Below, one piece after another: positions 9,782 through 19,251 of a DNA stretch of 61,353 bases. How positions within the stretch are numbered: position 1 is the stretch's first letter; each line of letters opens with the position of its first letter. The position numbers and the translations under genes were made by a program. Source of the stretch: Gemmatimonadota bacterium (lineage in GTDB: Bacteria; Gemmatimonadota; Gemmatimonadetes; Longimicrobiales; Gaopeijiaceae); the NCBI GenBank assembly GCA_007120305.1, contig SKNW01000037.1, positions 1-61,353 on the forward strand, read 5' to 3'. Under the pieces are notes generated by a model that saw only the letters and a list, made by a program, of their open reading frames with translations, ran no database searches and was not told where the DNA came from.

Positions 9782-11524
9782 TCAGGCGAAGCGGGAGGGG
9801 CGGGCTCGGTGGTGCGGGGTAGTCGCCTGCCAGAGAAAGGCGAGGCGTGCAGCCTCCGCATCCCGGAACAGCCCCGCCACGAAGCTCAGGGACACGGGGG
9901 TGCCGTCCTGACGGAAGCCGCTGGGCACCACCACCGCCGGATGCCCCGTGAGGTTCGTGGAGAGGAGGAGGTCCTGGGCGAAGGAGGGCGCGACGAGGAC
10001 GTCGATCTCCTGGAAGAGACGGTCCATTTCCACCATCAGGAGAGACCGGGCGCGGTTGGCCTGGATGTACTCCACCGCCGGGATGAACCGGGCGGTCCGG
10101 AAGGTGTTGGGCCAGGCACCGGCACCCTGACTCACGAGGAGGTCGTCCCGCCGGCTCCGGGTCAGGTCGTCGAAGGCCGCGGCCGCCTCCGCCGTGAGAA
10201 TGGACCGGAGGCTCCCCAGGGGAAGGGTGGAAGGGAGGCTCACGGGGGTCGGGTCCACGCCCAGCGCCCGGAGGGAAGCGAGGGCGGCCCGGTTCAGGTC
10301 GCCCTCCTCTCCCTCGGCCTCCCACGCCCCCTCAAGGATCCCCACCCTGAGCCCTTCGGGTACGACGGGGCCGCCGCCCCCACCCGGGACGAGGCGGCCG
10401 GCCAGGTCCGGCCCGTCCCACAGGAGCGAGGCCTCCCGAACCGTCGGATCCCGGTCGTCGGGTCCACGAATGGCTTCGAAGACCAGGACCGCGTCCTCCA
10501 CCGACCGCGTGAGGGGGCCCAGCTTGTCCATGGACCAGGAGAGGGCCATGGCGCCGTGCCGGCTCACCGCCCCGAAGGTGGGCCGGAGCCCCGTGACCCC
10601 GCAGCGCGAAGCAGGCGAAACGATGGACCCCAGCGTCTCCGAGCCAATGGCGAAGGGGAGGAGGCCGGCCGCCACCGCCGAGGCCGACCCCGCCGAGGAT
10701 CCGCTGGAACCCTGCTCCAGGTTCCAGGGGTTCCGTGTGCGTCCACCGAACCAGACGTCGCCCTGCGCCAATGCCCCCAGCGTCAGCTTGGCCACGAGGA
10801 CCGCGCCGGCCTCGTCCAGGCGCCGGACCGCGGTAGCGTCCTCGTCGAGGCGCTGGTCCCGGTAGGGCATGGCGCCCCAGGTGGTGGGCGCCCCGGAGAC
10901 CGCCAGCAGATCCTTGGCCCCCCAGGGGATGCCATGAAGCGGCCCCCGGTCCTCCCCCCGGGCCAGCGCGGCATCGGCGGCCTGGGCCTGGGCCATCGCC
11001 CGCTCGTCCAGCAGGGTCACGACGCACTCCAGCTCCGGGTCATGCCGCCGCAGCCGCTCCAGGGCCAGACGCGTCAACTGGACGCTGGTGACCCGGCCGG
11101 AACGAAGGAGAGCTCCGAGTTCCGGAATGGAAGCAAAGGCCAGGTCCCCCCTCTCGTCCGGATCCGGAAGGACGGTGGGCACCGACGGGGTGATGCGGCT
11201 GGGGCCCCCGGGGACGCGGGCCCCGGGCAGAAGGGGGTCGAAGTGCAGGGCAGGCGGAACCGCGTTGGGGATCTCCACCTCCCGAAGTGCCACGTAGCGT
11301 TCACGCTGGGTGCGAAGCCCCTGGAGCATCATCTCCCGCTGCTCGGGGGTGAAGGTCAGCCCCGCCAGGACCTCGGCCTCCCGGATCGTTGCCTCCGTGA
11401 TCTCGGGCTCCGCCTCCACCCGGCCCCACAGCACCCCGGGAAAGAGCCCGGTCCCGGCCCCGGCGGCGGTGCAGAGGGCCAGGAAGTTGCGGCGATCAGG
11501 CCGGAAGCCGGGTTCGATGGTCAT
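9782..11524 (-). CDS. amidase (amidase signature family, GatA-like) with Tat-like signal
   Basis: 580 aa; DRRNFLALCTAAGAG Tat motif; GIPWGAKDLLAVSG and GSSGSSAGSASAVAAGLLPFAIGSETLGSIVSPASRCGVTGLRPTFGAVS amidase signature. Confidence 0.93.
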   Translation of the reverse strand: MTIEPGFRPDRRNFLALCTAAGAGTGLFPGVLWGRVEAEPEITEATIREAEVLAGLTFTPEQREMMLQGLRTQRERYVALREVEIPNAVPPALHFDPLLPGARVPGGPSRITPSVPTVLPDPDERGDLAFASIPELGALLRSGRVTSVQLTRLALERLRRHDPELECVVTLLDERAMAQAQAADAALARGEDRGPLHGIPWGAKDLLAVSGAPTTWGAMPYRDQRLDEDATAVRRLDEAGAVLVAKLTLGALAQGDVWFGGRTRNPWNLEQGSSGSSAGSASAVAAGLLPFAIGSETLGSIVSPASRCGVTGLRPTFGAVSRHGAMALSWSMDKLGPLTRSVEDAVLVFEAIRGPDDRDPTVREASLLWDGPDLAGRLVPGGGGGPVVPEGLRVGILEGAWEAEGEEGDLNRAALASLRALGVDPTPVSLPSTLPLGSLRSILTAEAAAAFDDLTRSRRDDLLVSQGAGAWPNTFRTARFIPAVEYIQANRARSLLMVEMDRLFQEIDVLVAPSFAQDLLLSTNLTGHPAVVVPSGFRQDGTPVSLSFVAGLFRDAEAARLAFLWQATTPHHRARPSRFA

Positions 11525-11535
11525 GGGAGATCCCT

Positions 11536-13143
11536 TCAGGCAGGTTTCGACGAGGTCGAAATGGGGGACGGAATGGACGCGGGCGAGCCCGGAGAACCAA
11601 CGGCCCCGTGCTCGGTGACGTCGCCGGCGGAGGCGATCTCCTGCTCCAGCCGCCGGGCTCCATCCTGGAGCAGTTCCCAGCTCCGCGCCAGGTGTCGGGC
11701 CTCGGTCCGGAGGTTTCCGATGGAGAGGCGAAGTGCGATGCGTCCGTTGAGCCGGGTGTGGGAGAGGAAGACCTCACCGGTGTCGTTCACGGCGTGCATC
11801 AGCGCCATGTTCAGCGCATCCTGGGCCTCCGGCAGGAGGGTCGGGGACGTTCGCCGGAAGACCACCGTGGAAAAGGGGACCGGGGCCACCAGCTCCCACC
11901 CCTCCCCTTCCTCCACCTGAACCGCCAGGTCGCGGGCCAGGCGCACGTGCTCGCGGATCCGCTCGCGGATCCCCTCGGCCCCGAAGGCCCGCATGACGAA
12001 CCAGAGCTTGAGGGCCCGGAAGCGCCTCCCCAGCGCCACCCCGTAGTCCATCAGGTTGATGCTCTCCCCCTGCTCCGGGGTCACCAGGTACTCGGGCACG
12101 AGGGAGAACGCCTGCTTCACGGTGCCCGGGTGGCGGGTGTAGAGAACGGAGCAGTCCACCGGTGTGAAGAGCCACTTGTGAGGATTGAAGACAATGGAGT
12201 CGGCTTCCTCCCACCCGGCAAAGAGGGGGCGGAGTTCCGGGACCGAGGCGGCGGCGCCGGCATAGGCCGCGTCCACGTGGAGCCAGAGGCCGTGGTCCCG
12301 GGCCACCCGGGCAATGGCGCGAACCGGATCCGGGCTGGTGGTGGAGGTGGTGCCCACGGTGGCCACCACGGCCACGGGGCGGATCCCCGCCGCCAGGTCC
12401 TCCTCGATGGCGGACCGGAGCGCCTCCGGGTCCATCCGGAAGACGTCATCCACCGGAATCTTCCGAACCCCCTCCAGCCCGAACCCCAGCGTGATGCCCG
12501 CCTTCTCGATGGAGGAATGAGCCTCCTGGGAGGCGTAGATGCGGCCTCGAGGGAGCCCGAAGAGTCCCGTCTCCCGGACCTCGGGGTAGGCCTGCTGCCG
12601 CGCCGCTGCCAGGGCTACGAGGGAGGAGCTGGAGGCCGTGTCCTGAATCACGCCGAAGTACGCCTCGGGGAGGCCCAGGAAGGCCCGGATCCACCCGAGA
12701 ACGTGCTCCTCGAGCTCGGTTCCCGCCGGAGAACTCCTCCAGACCATGGCGTTGATGTTCAGCGTGGAGGCGAGCATTTCCCCCAGGATCCCCGGAGCCG
12801 ATCCCGTAACCGCGAAGTAGCCGTGGAAGGAGGGGTGGTTCCAGTGGGTGATGCCCGGAACGATGAGGTCCTCGAAGTCCTGGAGGACCTGGGCCATGTC
12901 CTCGGCTTCCTCGGGGGCCGCGGCGGGGAGGGCGGCCTTCAGTTCCCCCGGGCGCACCCGGGCCAGCACCGGGTAGTGTTCCACGCCGGCCAGGTAGTCG
13001 GCCATCCAGTCCACCGCGGCGTGGGCCTGGACTCGGAAGTCCTCGGGGGGAAGGTCCCCGGTTGCAGCGCCCGCGGGGCGGGGGTCGATCTCGGTGCTCA
13101 GGGGCGGGAGGTCGGAAGGAGAAGGCGTGGAACGGGTGGACAT
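11536..13143 (-). CDS. pyridoxal-dependent decarboxylase (aromatic-L-amino-acid decarboxylase-like)
   Basis: 535 aa; WNHPSFHGYFAVTGSAPGILGEMLASTLN, LWLHVDAAYAGAA, DSIVFNPHKWLFTPVDCSVLY (PLP lysine motif). Confidence 0.94.
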   Translation of the reverse strand: MSTRSTPSPSDLPPLSTEIDPRPAGAATGDLPPEDFRVQAHAAVDWMADYLAGVEHYPVLARVRPGELKAALPAAAPEEAEDMAQVLQDFEDLIVPGITHWNHPSFHGYFAVTGSAPGILGEMLASTLNINAMVWRSSPAGTELEEHVLGWIRAFLGLPEAYFGVIQDTASSSSLVALAAARQQAYPEVRETGLFGLPRGRIYASQEAHSSIEKAGITLGFGLEGVRKIPVDDVFRMDPEALRSAIEEDLAAGIRPVAVVATVGTTSTTSPDPVRAIARVARDHGLWLHVDAAYAGAAASVPELRPLFAGWEEADSIVFNPHKWLFTPVDCSVLYTRHPGTVKQAFSLVPEYLVTPEQGESINLMDYGVALGRRFRALKLWFVMRAFGAEGIRERIREHVRLARDLAVQVEEGEGWELVAPVPFSTVVFRRTSPTLLPEAQDALNMALMHAVNDTGEVFLSHTRLNGRIALRLSIGNLRTEARHLARSWELLQDGARRLEQEIASAGDVTEHGAVGSPGSPASIPSPISTSSKPA

Positions 13144-13248
13144 GGAAGGGGGCCGAAGGGGAAAGGTGGGTGGGATGCGGAGGGGAAATGCGGAGGGGAA
13201 GGGTCAGCCCCTCTCGTCGACCAGGCGGCCGGAAGATCCGTTCCCGGG

Positions 13249-13839
13249 TCAGTTCCGGGGAAGGACCGGCTGTTGCTCGTCCTGGGGGCGCACATCGTCC
13301 AGTTCCTCCTGGAGGTGTGCGAGTTCGGACGTCAGTTCCTCGAGACGCTCCTCGCCCGGCACCTCCGACACGCCGGAGCCATGCAGGAGGTTGAAGAAGA
13401 GCGCGTCGATGTGGCCCACGTTGGCATGGGTCACCAGCTGGTCCACCACGCGGCTGACCCGCAGAAGTTCGCGGAGACCTACGCCGGCTCCAGGATCGGC
13501 GGGGGCTCCCTCCCGGAAAAGAAAGCGGAGGAGGATCTCCCGGAGCAGCTGGACTTCTTCCACCACATCGCCGGCCGCGAGACCCCGCAGAAAGGCCACA
13601 TTCCCGTAGAGGGCGGCGATCTGGTGGACGAAGGGCTCCGCCTGATCCCGCCAGGGGCCCAGCGCCGGGGCAAGGGAGCGGGCCATGGCGTGGAGGAGGG
13701 CCTCGCGAAGCGCCTCGACGGGGCCATCTTCCCGATTGGACCGGGCCCGCAACTCCACGCTCCACCGCTGGGCCACATCCGTCGCACGGGCTTCAAGCCA
13801 GTGGCAGAGTTCGACTTCGCTGAGGTTTCCTGACACCAA
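13249..13839 (-). CDS. small protein resembling the RsbRD/RsbT co-antagonist N-terminal domain
   Basis: 196 aa helical protein; ELCHWLEARATDVAQRWSVELRAR...VVEEVQLLREILLRFLF pattern resembles RsbRD_N-type domains; annotation tentative. Confidence 0.55.
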   Translation of the reverse strand: MVSGNLSEVELCHWLEARATDVAQRWSVELRARSNREDGPVEALREALLHAMARSLAPALGPWRDQAEPFVHQIAALYGNVAFLRGLAAGDVVEEVQLLREILLRFLFREGAPADPGAGVGLRELLRVSRVVDQLVTHANVGHIDALFFNLLHGSGVSEVPGEERLEELTSELAHLQEELDDVRPQDEQQPVLPRN

Positions 13840-13969
13840 CCAGCCCTCCGATGGACGGACCGTGCACCGACCCTGGGCGAACCCTGGGCGGACCCTGGAA
13901 CGCCGTCGAGGCCAGCGTCGGGTGACGCATCGACCGGCGGCGCTCTGCGAGCATCTTCAGAGCTTGAAT

Positions 13970-16900
13970 CTACCCCGAACCGGGGGGCGAGGCACCCCCC
14001 CCGGGAGGGGCAGGCGGGGCAAGCGGGGGATCTGCCGGCGACGTGGAAGGCGGATCGACCGGCTCCCGGTCTCCCCGGGGGAGGGAGAGGTGGATGGTGG
14101 TGCCCCGGCCAACCGCGCTCTCGGCCCTTGCCGCTCCTCCCCACGACTCCACGAGCCTCCGTACGATGGCGAGTCCTAGCCCCGTTCCGGAACTGCGGGT
14201 GGAGAAATGGGGCTCGAAGACGCGGGGGAGGAGTTCCTCCGGGATGCCGACGCCGTCATCCACCACCTCGAGTTCGACGGATCCCTCGCCGGCCCGGGCC
14301 CGGATCTCGACCCGGCCTCCGTCGGGGAGGGCCGTGCGGGCATTCTCGAGGAGGTTCACCAGCACTTCCTTGAGTTCATCCCGACGAGCCCGCACCGGGG
14401 GCAGATCCGGATCCAGCACCGCCCCGAAGTCGATGATTCCGTTTCCGGCATCGTAAAGAACCAGCACCTCGCCGACCACCTGTTCGAGATCCACGACACC
14501 GGGCGGCGCCGAGGCCAGCGGCCCAGGAGCGGCAAAGCGCGAAAACGAGCTGGAAATGGCTGCCAGCCGGTCGATCTCGGCCAGGATTGCGGTCACGTTC
14601 CTCTCGAGGATCGCGTCGTAGTCCGGGCTACGATCCAGCCATGCCCGTCGAATGTGCTGGATGCCCAGCTTGATGGGGGTGAGGGGGTTCTTGACCTCGT
14701 GGGCGACCTGCTGCGCCATCTCTCCCCAGGCCAGGATGCGCTCCGTGCGGAGTTCGTCCGTCACGTCCTCCAGCGCGATCACCACACCGGAAGGGGACCC
14801 TCCTCCGGCGATGCGCCGCGCCCGGAACCGGATCCTGCGGCCGTCGAGCGTGAACTCGGCGGAGGCCTCGGCCACGCCGTCCCGCAGGAAGCCGGTGACC
14901 CACCGGGCCACCTCGCCGCGCCCGCTCCCCTCCAGCCCCACCTCCCGGATGGAGTGGCTCCGGGGAAGCCGAATCCCGAGAAGAGCCTCGGCCCTGGGGT
15001 TGGCCAGGGTCACCCGACCCAGGGGGTCGACGGCAATGACCCCGGTGGCCACCTCCTCCACGATGGCCCGTGTTCGCCGGGAGCTCCGCACCAGGGCTCG
15101 TCGCGTCCGCGCCAGGCGGTCCACCATGCGATTGAAGGCCTCGAACACGGCGCCAAACTCGTCGGTGCGGTCCGAGGGGAGATGCACCCCCATGTTTCCC
15201 GACCCGACCCGCTCCGACGCCACCTGAAGGGTCTGGATCGGCCGGGCCAGCGCACGACCCACGAGGAGGGCGAGGAGAACCGAGAGCCCGGCCCCCAGGA
15301 GCAGGGTGAACGCCAGGAGATCGGCCACCTCCCGCTGGCGGACGGCCGTGGCGCCGGCCTGGAGCGCGGCCGGTGCCGCAAGCACGCGCCCTCCGGGGAT
15401 GCGTCGGTAGGCCACCACGTAGTCCAGCCCGCCCAGCGAAGCCGTGGTGGTCGTCAGGATCTCCGACCCCGACGAGATGGTCCGGTGCACGGCGGGAGGG
15501 AGCCATCCCTGGTACAGCCCCAGTTCCACCAGCTCCCGCTGCGATCCCCCGACCAGCTGTCCTCCCTCGTAGAGCAGAAGGTCCGAGCCGACCCGCGCCG
15601 CCAGGAGATCCATGGCCTCGTCCGTGTCGGTAAAGCCGGCGGCGGCGTCTTCGGCGGCCCGGGCGGCCAGGGCCTCCGCCGTCCGGAAGGAGGCCGAGGA
15701 CAGCGTCCGGTAGGCCAGCATCCCGAAGAGGACGGTGGGGAGCAGGAAGAAGGCGAAGAGCGCCAGGGTGACCCTCCCCCGGAAGGAGCCGACGACCGCG
15801 TAGCCACGACGCCAGGGAAGGCGGGTGGGCGCAGCCAGGCGGCGCCCCAGAAACCAGAGCAGCAGAAGACTCCCCACCGAGGCCATGAGCAGGAGTGCCC
15901 CACGGGCCATCACCAGGAGGGGCCTCGGAAGGAGCACGGCGTACTGCGCCAGGTAGACCTGGTCAGGAAAGGCGAGGGCGGTCTCTCCCCGCCACCCGTC
16001 CTCGGTCAGAATCCAGCGTACCTCATCCTCGGTCCAGGTGGCTTCAGGGGTCCCCGCACGGGCCCCCGCATCCAGCCCCGCATCCAGGAACAGGGGGGTG
16101 TCTCCGGGCATCAGGGGAATGAGGGAGACGGGGTCGGGATCAAAGCGGGCGGGAGAGAAGAGGGGCCCCAGGGGGGAGTCCCCGGCGAACCCTCGGCGGG
16201 GAGGCACCACGGCGGTCAGGGTGGCCCCCCGGGCCAGAGGGGCCGCCACGACGTAGTGGGCTTCGGCCATTGCGGTGCGCACGAGCCGAACCTCTCCTTC
16301 GATGAGGGCCGCCATGCGCAGATCGGGAGGGATGGGCGGGCGCGGCGTGGCCACGCCGATCCTGAGTTCCTCCTGGGCAAAGCCGTCCGGGGACCACCAG
16401 GTCAGCCAGACGGGCACCCCCTCCCGGGCCAAGCCGCTCTCGGCCCAGGCTCCGTAGAGGACCTCCACGGGGTTCCGGTCGACCAGCGAGAGATCCCGGG
16501 CCTCCTCCCCCGTGCGAAGGAGGAGGAACTCGAGGAAGGGATCGGGGCGCGTCCCCAGGCGCTCGATCCGGTCCTCCGCCTCCGCGATGCGGGCTTCCAC
16601 CCGCCCACCCCAGGCCCACGGGAGCACGAGGGTCGCGCTGAGGATCCCGATGGCCGTCCAGCGGAGAATGGATCCCCCGAAGGCCTCCTCCCGACCCGCG
16701 GCCCGGAGCAGCGCCAGAAGGGGCAGCCCCCACAGGAGGACGAGCCATGCAGGGAACGTGGCAGCACCACGCACGAGCCAGGCGGCGAGTACGGCCAGGA
16801 AGAGAGACGACCCGACGGCCACCGCCACCCAGTGCCGGGGCGCCCGCCCGTCGACGCGGCGCCCAACCCGGACGGCCAGCGAAAACGCCAGGGCGACCAG

Positions 16901-18151
16901 GAGAAAGGGGGCTCCCTGGTAGAGGGCCCATAGCGCCTCGGGGCCGGCCAGGAGGTCTCGGGATGTTCCCCGTTCCACCAGGCCGAGGATCGCTGCCGCC
17001 GCGCTGACTCCCACGACGGCAGCCAGGGGTCCGGGGAGATGAAAGGGCCGCGCCCGGTGACCCGGGGGGCTGAAGCCAAGGAGAAGAATGCCGGCGCCCG
17101 CCAGCACCAGGAGGTCGCCCAGGGTCAGGAGCAGGGGTCCGGGAAGGAGGAGGTCCGCCGGCGAAAAGATCCGCGGGTCCCCCCACAGGCGCCCCAGGGG
17201 GAGGAGGACCAGGAGGCCCACCAGCCCGGCGGCGGCCACGAGCCCCCCCCCACGGGCCTGCCGGGTTGCCCGCGCCACCACCACCCAGAGCGCCAGCAGC
17301 AGCAGGACGACCAGCCCCTGCCAGCGCATGATCGCCCGGTCCCGGACCTCCGCCTCGGATGCGGGGACGACGGCGACCGAGAAGAGGATTTCCCGCTCCC
17401 AGGTGAGCCCCCAGGCAACCTCGCCCTCGACCCGATCCTCCCGTCCCACCTGGATCCGGGCCCCGGACCGTGCATGGAAGCGGGAAACGAAGTCGTCCGA
17501 CGCCCCCTCCAGGGTGGCGGGAAGGTCCGAACGAAGGAGGCTCATGGCCACCGCCGTCCCCGTCCCCTCCGGAAGCGGACGCGTGACGTAGAGGTAGCCG
17601 AAGAGCGCCGACTCGTCGTAGAGGTAGGGGGAAAGCCCGAGCCGGGCACTGCGGGGCACCGGACCCTGGTGGCTCCCCTCCCAGGCCAGCAGTTCGCCTC
17701 CCGGACCGAAGACCGCCAGCGCGTCCACCCCGCCGGTGAGGAGGTCCGGCGGGAGCGCCCCCCGGGGCAGCGGGGAACCGGGGTCGTGGCGGCCGACCAG
17801 GCGGGCGGCCGCTTCCTCCCCCGCTGTCAGAAGGCGGTCCAGCTCGTCGGCCAGTTCCTCCCGCACCTGGACCTCGCGCATCCGCGCTCGATCGTCCCAG
17901 GTCGCCGAGATGCGGGAGGTGTGCACCTCGGCTCCGATCCCGGCCAGAATCGCGCCCCCCAGCACGACGGCACCCCAGGAGGGCCATCGACCCGCCCGCC
18001 CCGAGGCTCCGGACCGGTGCGCAGCGACCGCGGCGGCGACAAGGAGAAAGGTGGCCACGCCCAGGGCCCACACCCCACCCACCCCGATCCAGAGGGCCAC
18101 GAAGAGTGCACCCCCAAGGAGGGGAAGCGCGGGAAGGGGGAGGGGAATCAC
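13970..18151 (-). CDS. large multi-TM sensor histidine kinase (HAMP-PAS-HisKA-HATPase, NtrY-like C-terminus)
   Basis: ORF 13970..18436; the low-complexity N-term (GPRHGPRHGPR) reads through the 12-bp repeats, so the GTG at 18151 (VIPLPLPALPLLGG) is a more plausible start; MAQQVAHEVKNPLTPIKLGIQHIRRAW H-box, NLLENARTALPDGG N-box, GTGLGLAIVRRLVESWGG G-box. Confidence 0.9.
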   Translation of the reverse strand: MIPLPLPALPLLGGALFVALWIGVGGVWALGVATFLLVAAAVAAHRSGASGRAGRWPSWGAVVLGGAILAGIGAEVHTSRISATWDDRARMREVQVREELADELDRLLTAGEEAAARLVGRHDPGSPLPRGALPPDLLTGGVDALAVFGPGGELLAWEGSHQGPVPRSARLGLSPYLYDESALFGYLYVTRPLPEGTGTAVAMSLLRSDLPATLEGASDDFVSRFHARSGARIQVGREDRVEGEVAWGLTWEREILFSVAVVPASEAEVRDRAIMRWQGLVVLLLLALWVVVARATRQARGGGLVAAAGLVGLLVLLPLGRLWGDPRIFSPADLLLPGPLLLTLGDLLVLAGAGILLLGFSPPGHRARPFHLPGPLAAVVGVSAAAAILGLVERGTSRDLLAGPEALWALYQGAPFLLVALAFSLAVRVGRRVDGRAPRHWVAVAVGSSLFLAVLAAWLVRGAATFPAWLVLLWGLPLLALLRAAGREEAFGGSILRWTAIGILSATLVLPWAWGGRVEARIAEAEDRIERLGTRPDPFLEFLLLRTGEEARDLSLVDRNPVEVLYGAWAESGLAREGVPVWLTWWSPDGFAQEELRIGVATPRPPIPPDLRMAALIEGEVRLVRTAMAEAHYVVAAPLARGATLTAVVPPRRGFAGDSPLGPLFSPARFDPDPVSLIPLMPGDTPLFLDAGLDAGARAGTPEATWTEDEVRWILTEDGWRGETALAFPDQVYLAQYAVLLPRPLLVMARGALLLMASVGSLLLLWFLGRRLAAPTRLPWRRGYAVVGSFRGRVTLALFAFFLLPTVLFGMLAYRTLSSASFRTAEALAARAAEDAAAGFTDTDEAMDLLAARVGSDLLLYEGGQLVGGSQRELVELGLYQGWLPPAVHRTISSGSEILTTTTASLGGLDYVVAYRRIPGGRVLAAPAALQAGATAVRQREVADLLAFTLLLGAGLSVLLALLVGRALARPIQTLQVASERVGSGNMGVHLPSDRTDEFGAVFEAFNRMVDRLARTRRALVRSSRRTRAIVEEVATGVIAVDPLGRVTLANPRAEALLGIRLPRSHSIREVGLEGSGRGEVARWVTGFLRDGVAEASAEFTLDGRRIRFRARRIAGGGSPSGVVIALEDVTDELRTERILAWGEMAQQVAHEVKNPLTPIKLGIQHIRRAWLDRSPDYDAILERNVTAILAEIDRLAAISSSFSRFAAPGPLASAPPGVVDLEQVVGEVLVLYDAGNGIIDFGAVLDPDLPPVRARRDELKEVLVNLLENARTALPDGGRVEIRARAGEGSVELEVVDDGVGIPEELLPRVFEPHFSTRSSGTGLGLAIVRRLVESWGGAARAESAVGRGTTIHLSLPRGDREPVDPPSTSPADPPLAPPAPPGGGASPPGSG

Positions 18152-18348
18152 GAGTCGGGGTGCGCCTCGGCACGGGTTGCGCCCATGGGACAGGGCGGGG
18201 AGATTGCGAAGATCGAGTGGGGGCACCGCCGGGGAGCACTCGGCGCCAGGGACCAGCCGCGTGTTCTCCCGTGTATGGGTGAAGGGGTGGGGATCGAGGA
18301 AACGGGGGCGCATGCCTGCGCGTAGAGTACCATGGGCCCGAGGCTCCG

Positions 18349-18420
18349 GTCCATGCCGTGGTCCAGGCCGTGGTCCATGCCGGGGTCCATGCCGGGGTCC
18401 TTGCCGGGGTCCTGGCATCC
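18349..18420. repeat. 12-bp imperfect tandem repeat, about 6 units (gtccatgccgtg/gtccatgccggg)
   Basis: Units 18349-18360, 18361-18372, 18373-18384, 18385-18396, 18397-18408, 18409-18420 read directly. Confidence 0.9.
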
Positions 18421-18495
18421 TCGCGGAAGGATCCACACCGCCACTCCTCCCCTCCCCTCCCGCTCTTCCAACCCCTTCTCCACGAGAACTCCACC

Positions 18496-19200
18496 ATGCT
18501 TCGATCCACCCTCTCGCTTCTTGCCGCCGGTCTTCTCCTGTCCGCCGCCGCCCAGGAAGGAGCCGCCCAGGGCGTCACCGTCGACCAGGGGACCTTCCGG
18601 ATCCTTTCGGAAGGCACCGAAGTGGGAACGGAGGAGTTCGTCATCCGCCGGGCTGGAAGTGGTGCGGACCAGCAGGTGATCGCCACGGCCGAGATCCAGC
18701 TCCGGGTTCCGGAGGGGAACACCAGCCTGGTCCCCCTGCTCCAGGCCACGGGTGGGGACATGGCCGTGTCCGCCTACCAGATCAAGGTGTCGGGAGCGAC
18801 CCAGGAAGAGGTGATGATGGAGCTGGGCGCAGGCCGGTACCTGAGCAGGGTCCGATCCGAGCGTGGGGAGCGGGAGCGCGAGTATCGGGCCGCCACGGGG
18901 ACCATCCTGCTGGACCCCGGCGTGGCCCACCAGTACTACTTTCTGGCGGCCCGCCTTTCCAATGGGTCGGCCACCATCCCCGCCATCTCTCCCCGGGAGG
19001 GCCGCCAGTTCGAACTCCGGGTCACCACTGTGGCCACCGCCACCACCGTGACCCTTGTGGAGGGATCGGTGCAGGGACGCCATCTGCGGATCGAGGGTGA
19101 CGGGCGCGTGCGCGAACTCTGGCTGGACGCGTCGGACCGGGTCCTGCGGGTCGAAGATCCGGATCGGGGGTACACGGCCATTCGGCTGCGGGCGCCCTGA
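18496..19200 (+). CDS. secreted protein of unknown function
   Basis: Start placed at MLRSTLSLLAAGLLLSAAAQEGAAQG signal peptide within ORF 18358..19200; no recognised domain. Confidence 0.75.
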   Translation: MLRSTLSLLAAGLLLSAAAQEGAAQGVTVDQGTFRILSEGTEVGTEEFVIRRAGSGADQQVIATAEIQLRVPEGNTSLVPLLQATGGDMAVSAYQIKVSGATQEEVMMELGAGRYLSRVRSERGEREREYRAATGTILLDPGVAHQYYFLAARLSNGSATIPAISPREGRQFELRVTTVATATTVTLVEGSVQGRHLRIEGDGRVRELWLDASDRVLRVEDPDRGYTAIRLRAP

Positions 19201-19251
19201 AGATTTTTCACCCTCCGCTGCGTAGGGGGAGGGAAGGACGGATGACGGTCA

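Noticed and set aside
14207-16933. 908-aa plus-strand ORF
   Set aside because: Shadow of the histidine kinase gene; composition typical of high-GC antisense frames.
18349-18420. Possible CRISPR array
   Set aside because: 12-bp units are directly adjacent, with no spacers and no cas genes nearby.
18152-18436. N-terminal extension of the kinase ORF (MDPSARMPGPRQGPRHGPR...)
   Set aside because: Reads through the tandem repeat and the divergent promoter region; the GTG at 18151 preceding the first TM helix is more plausible.
16140-18761. 873-aa minus-strand ORF overlapping the kinase in another frame
   Set aside because: Off-frame ORF on the same strand; Gly/Arg/Pro-rich without motifs, while the kinase frame has clear TM helices.
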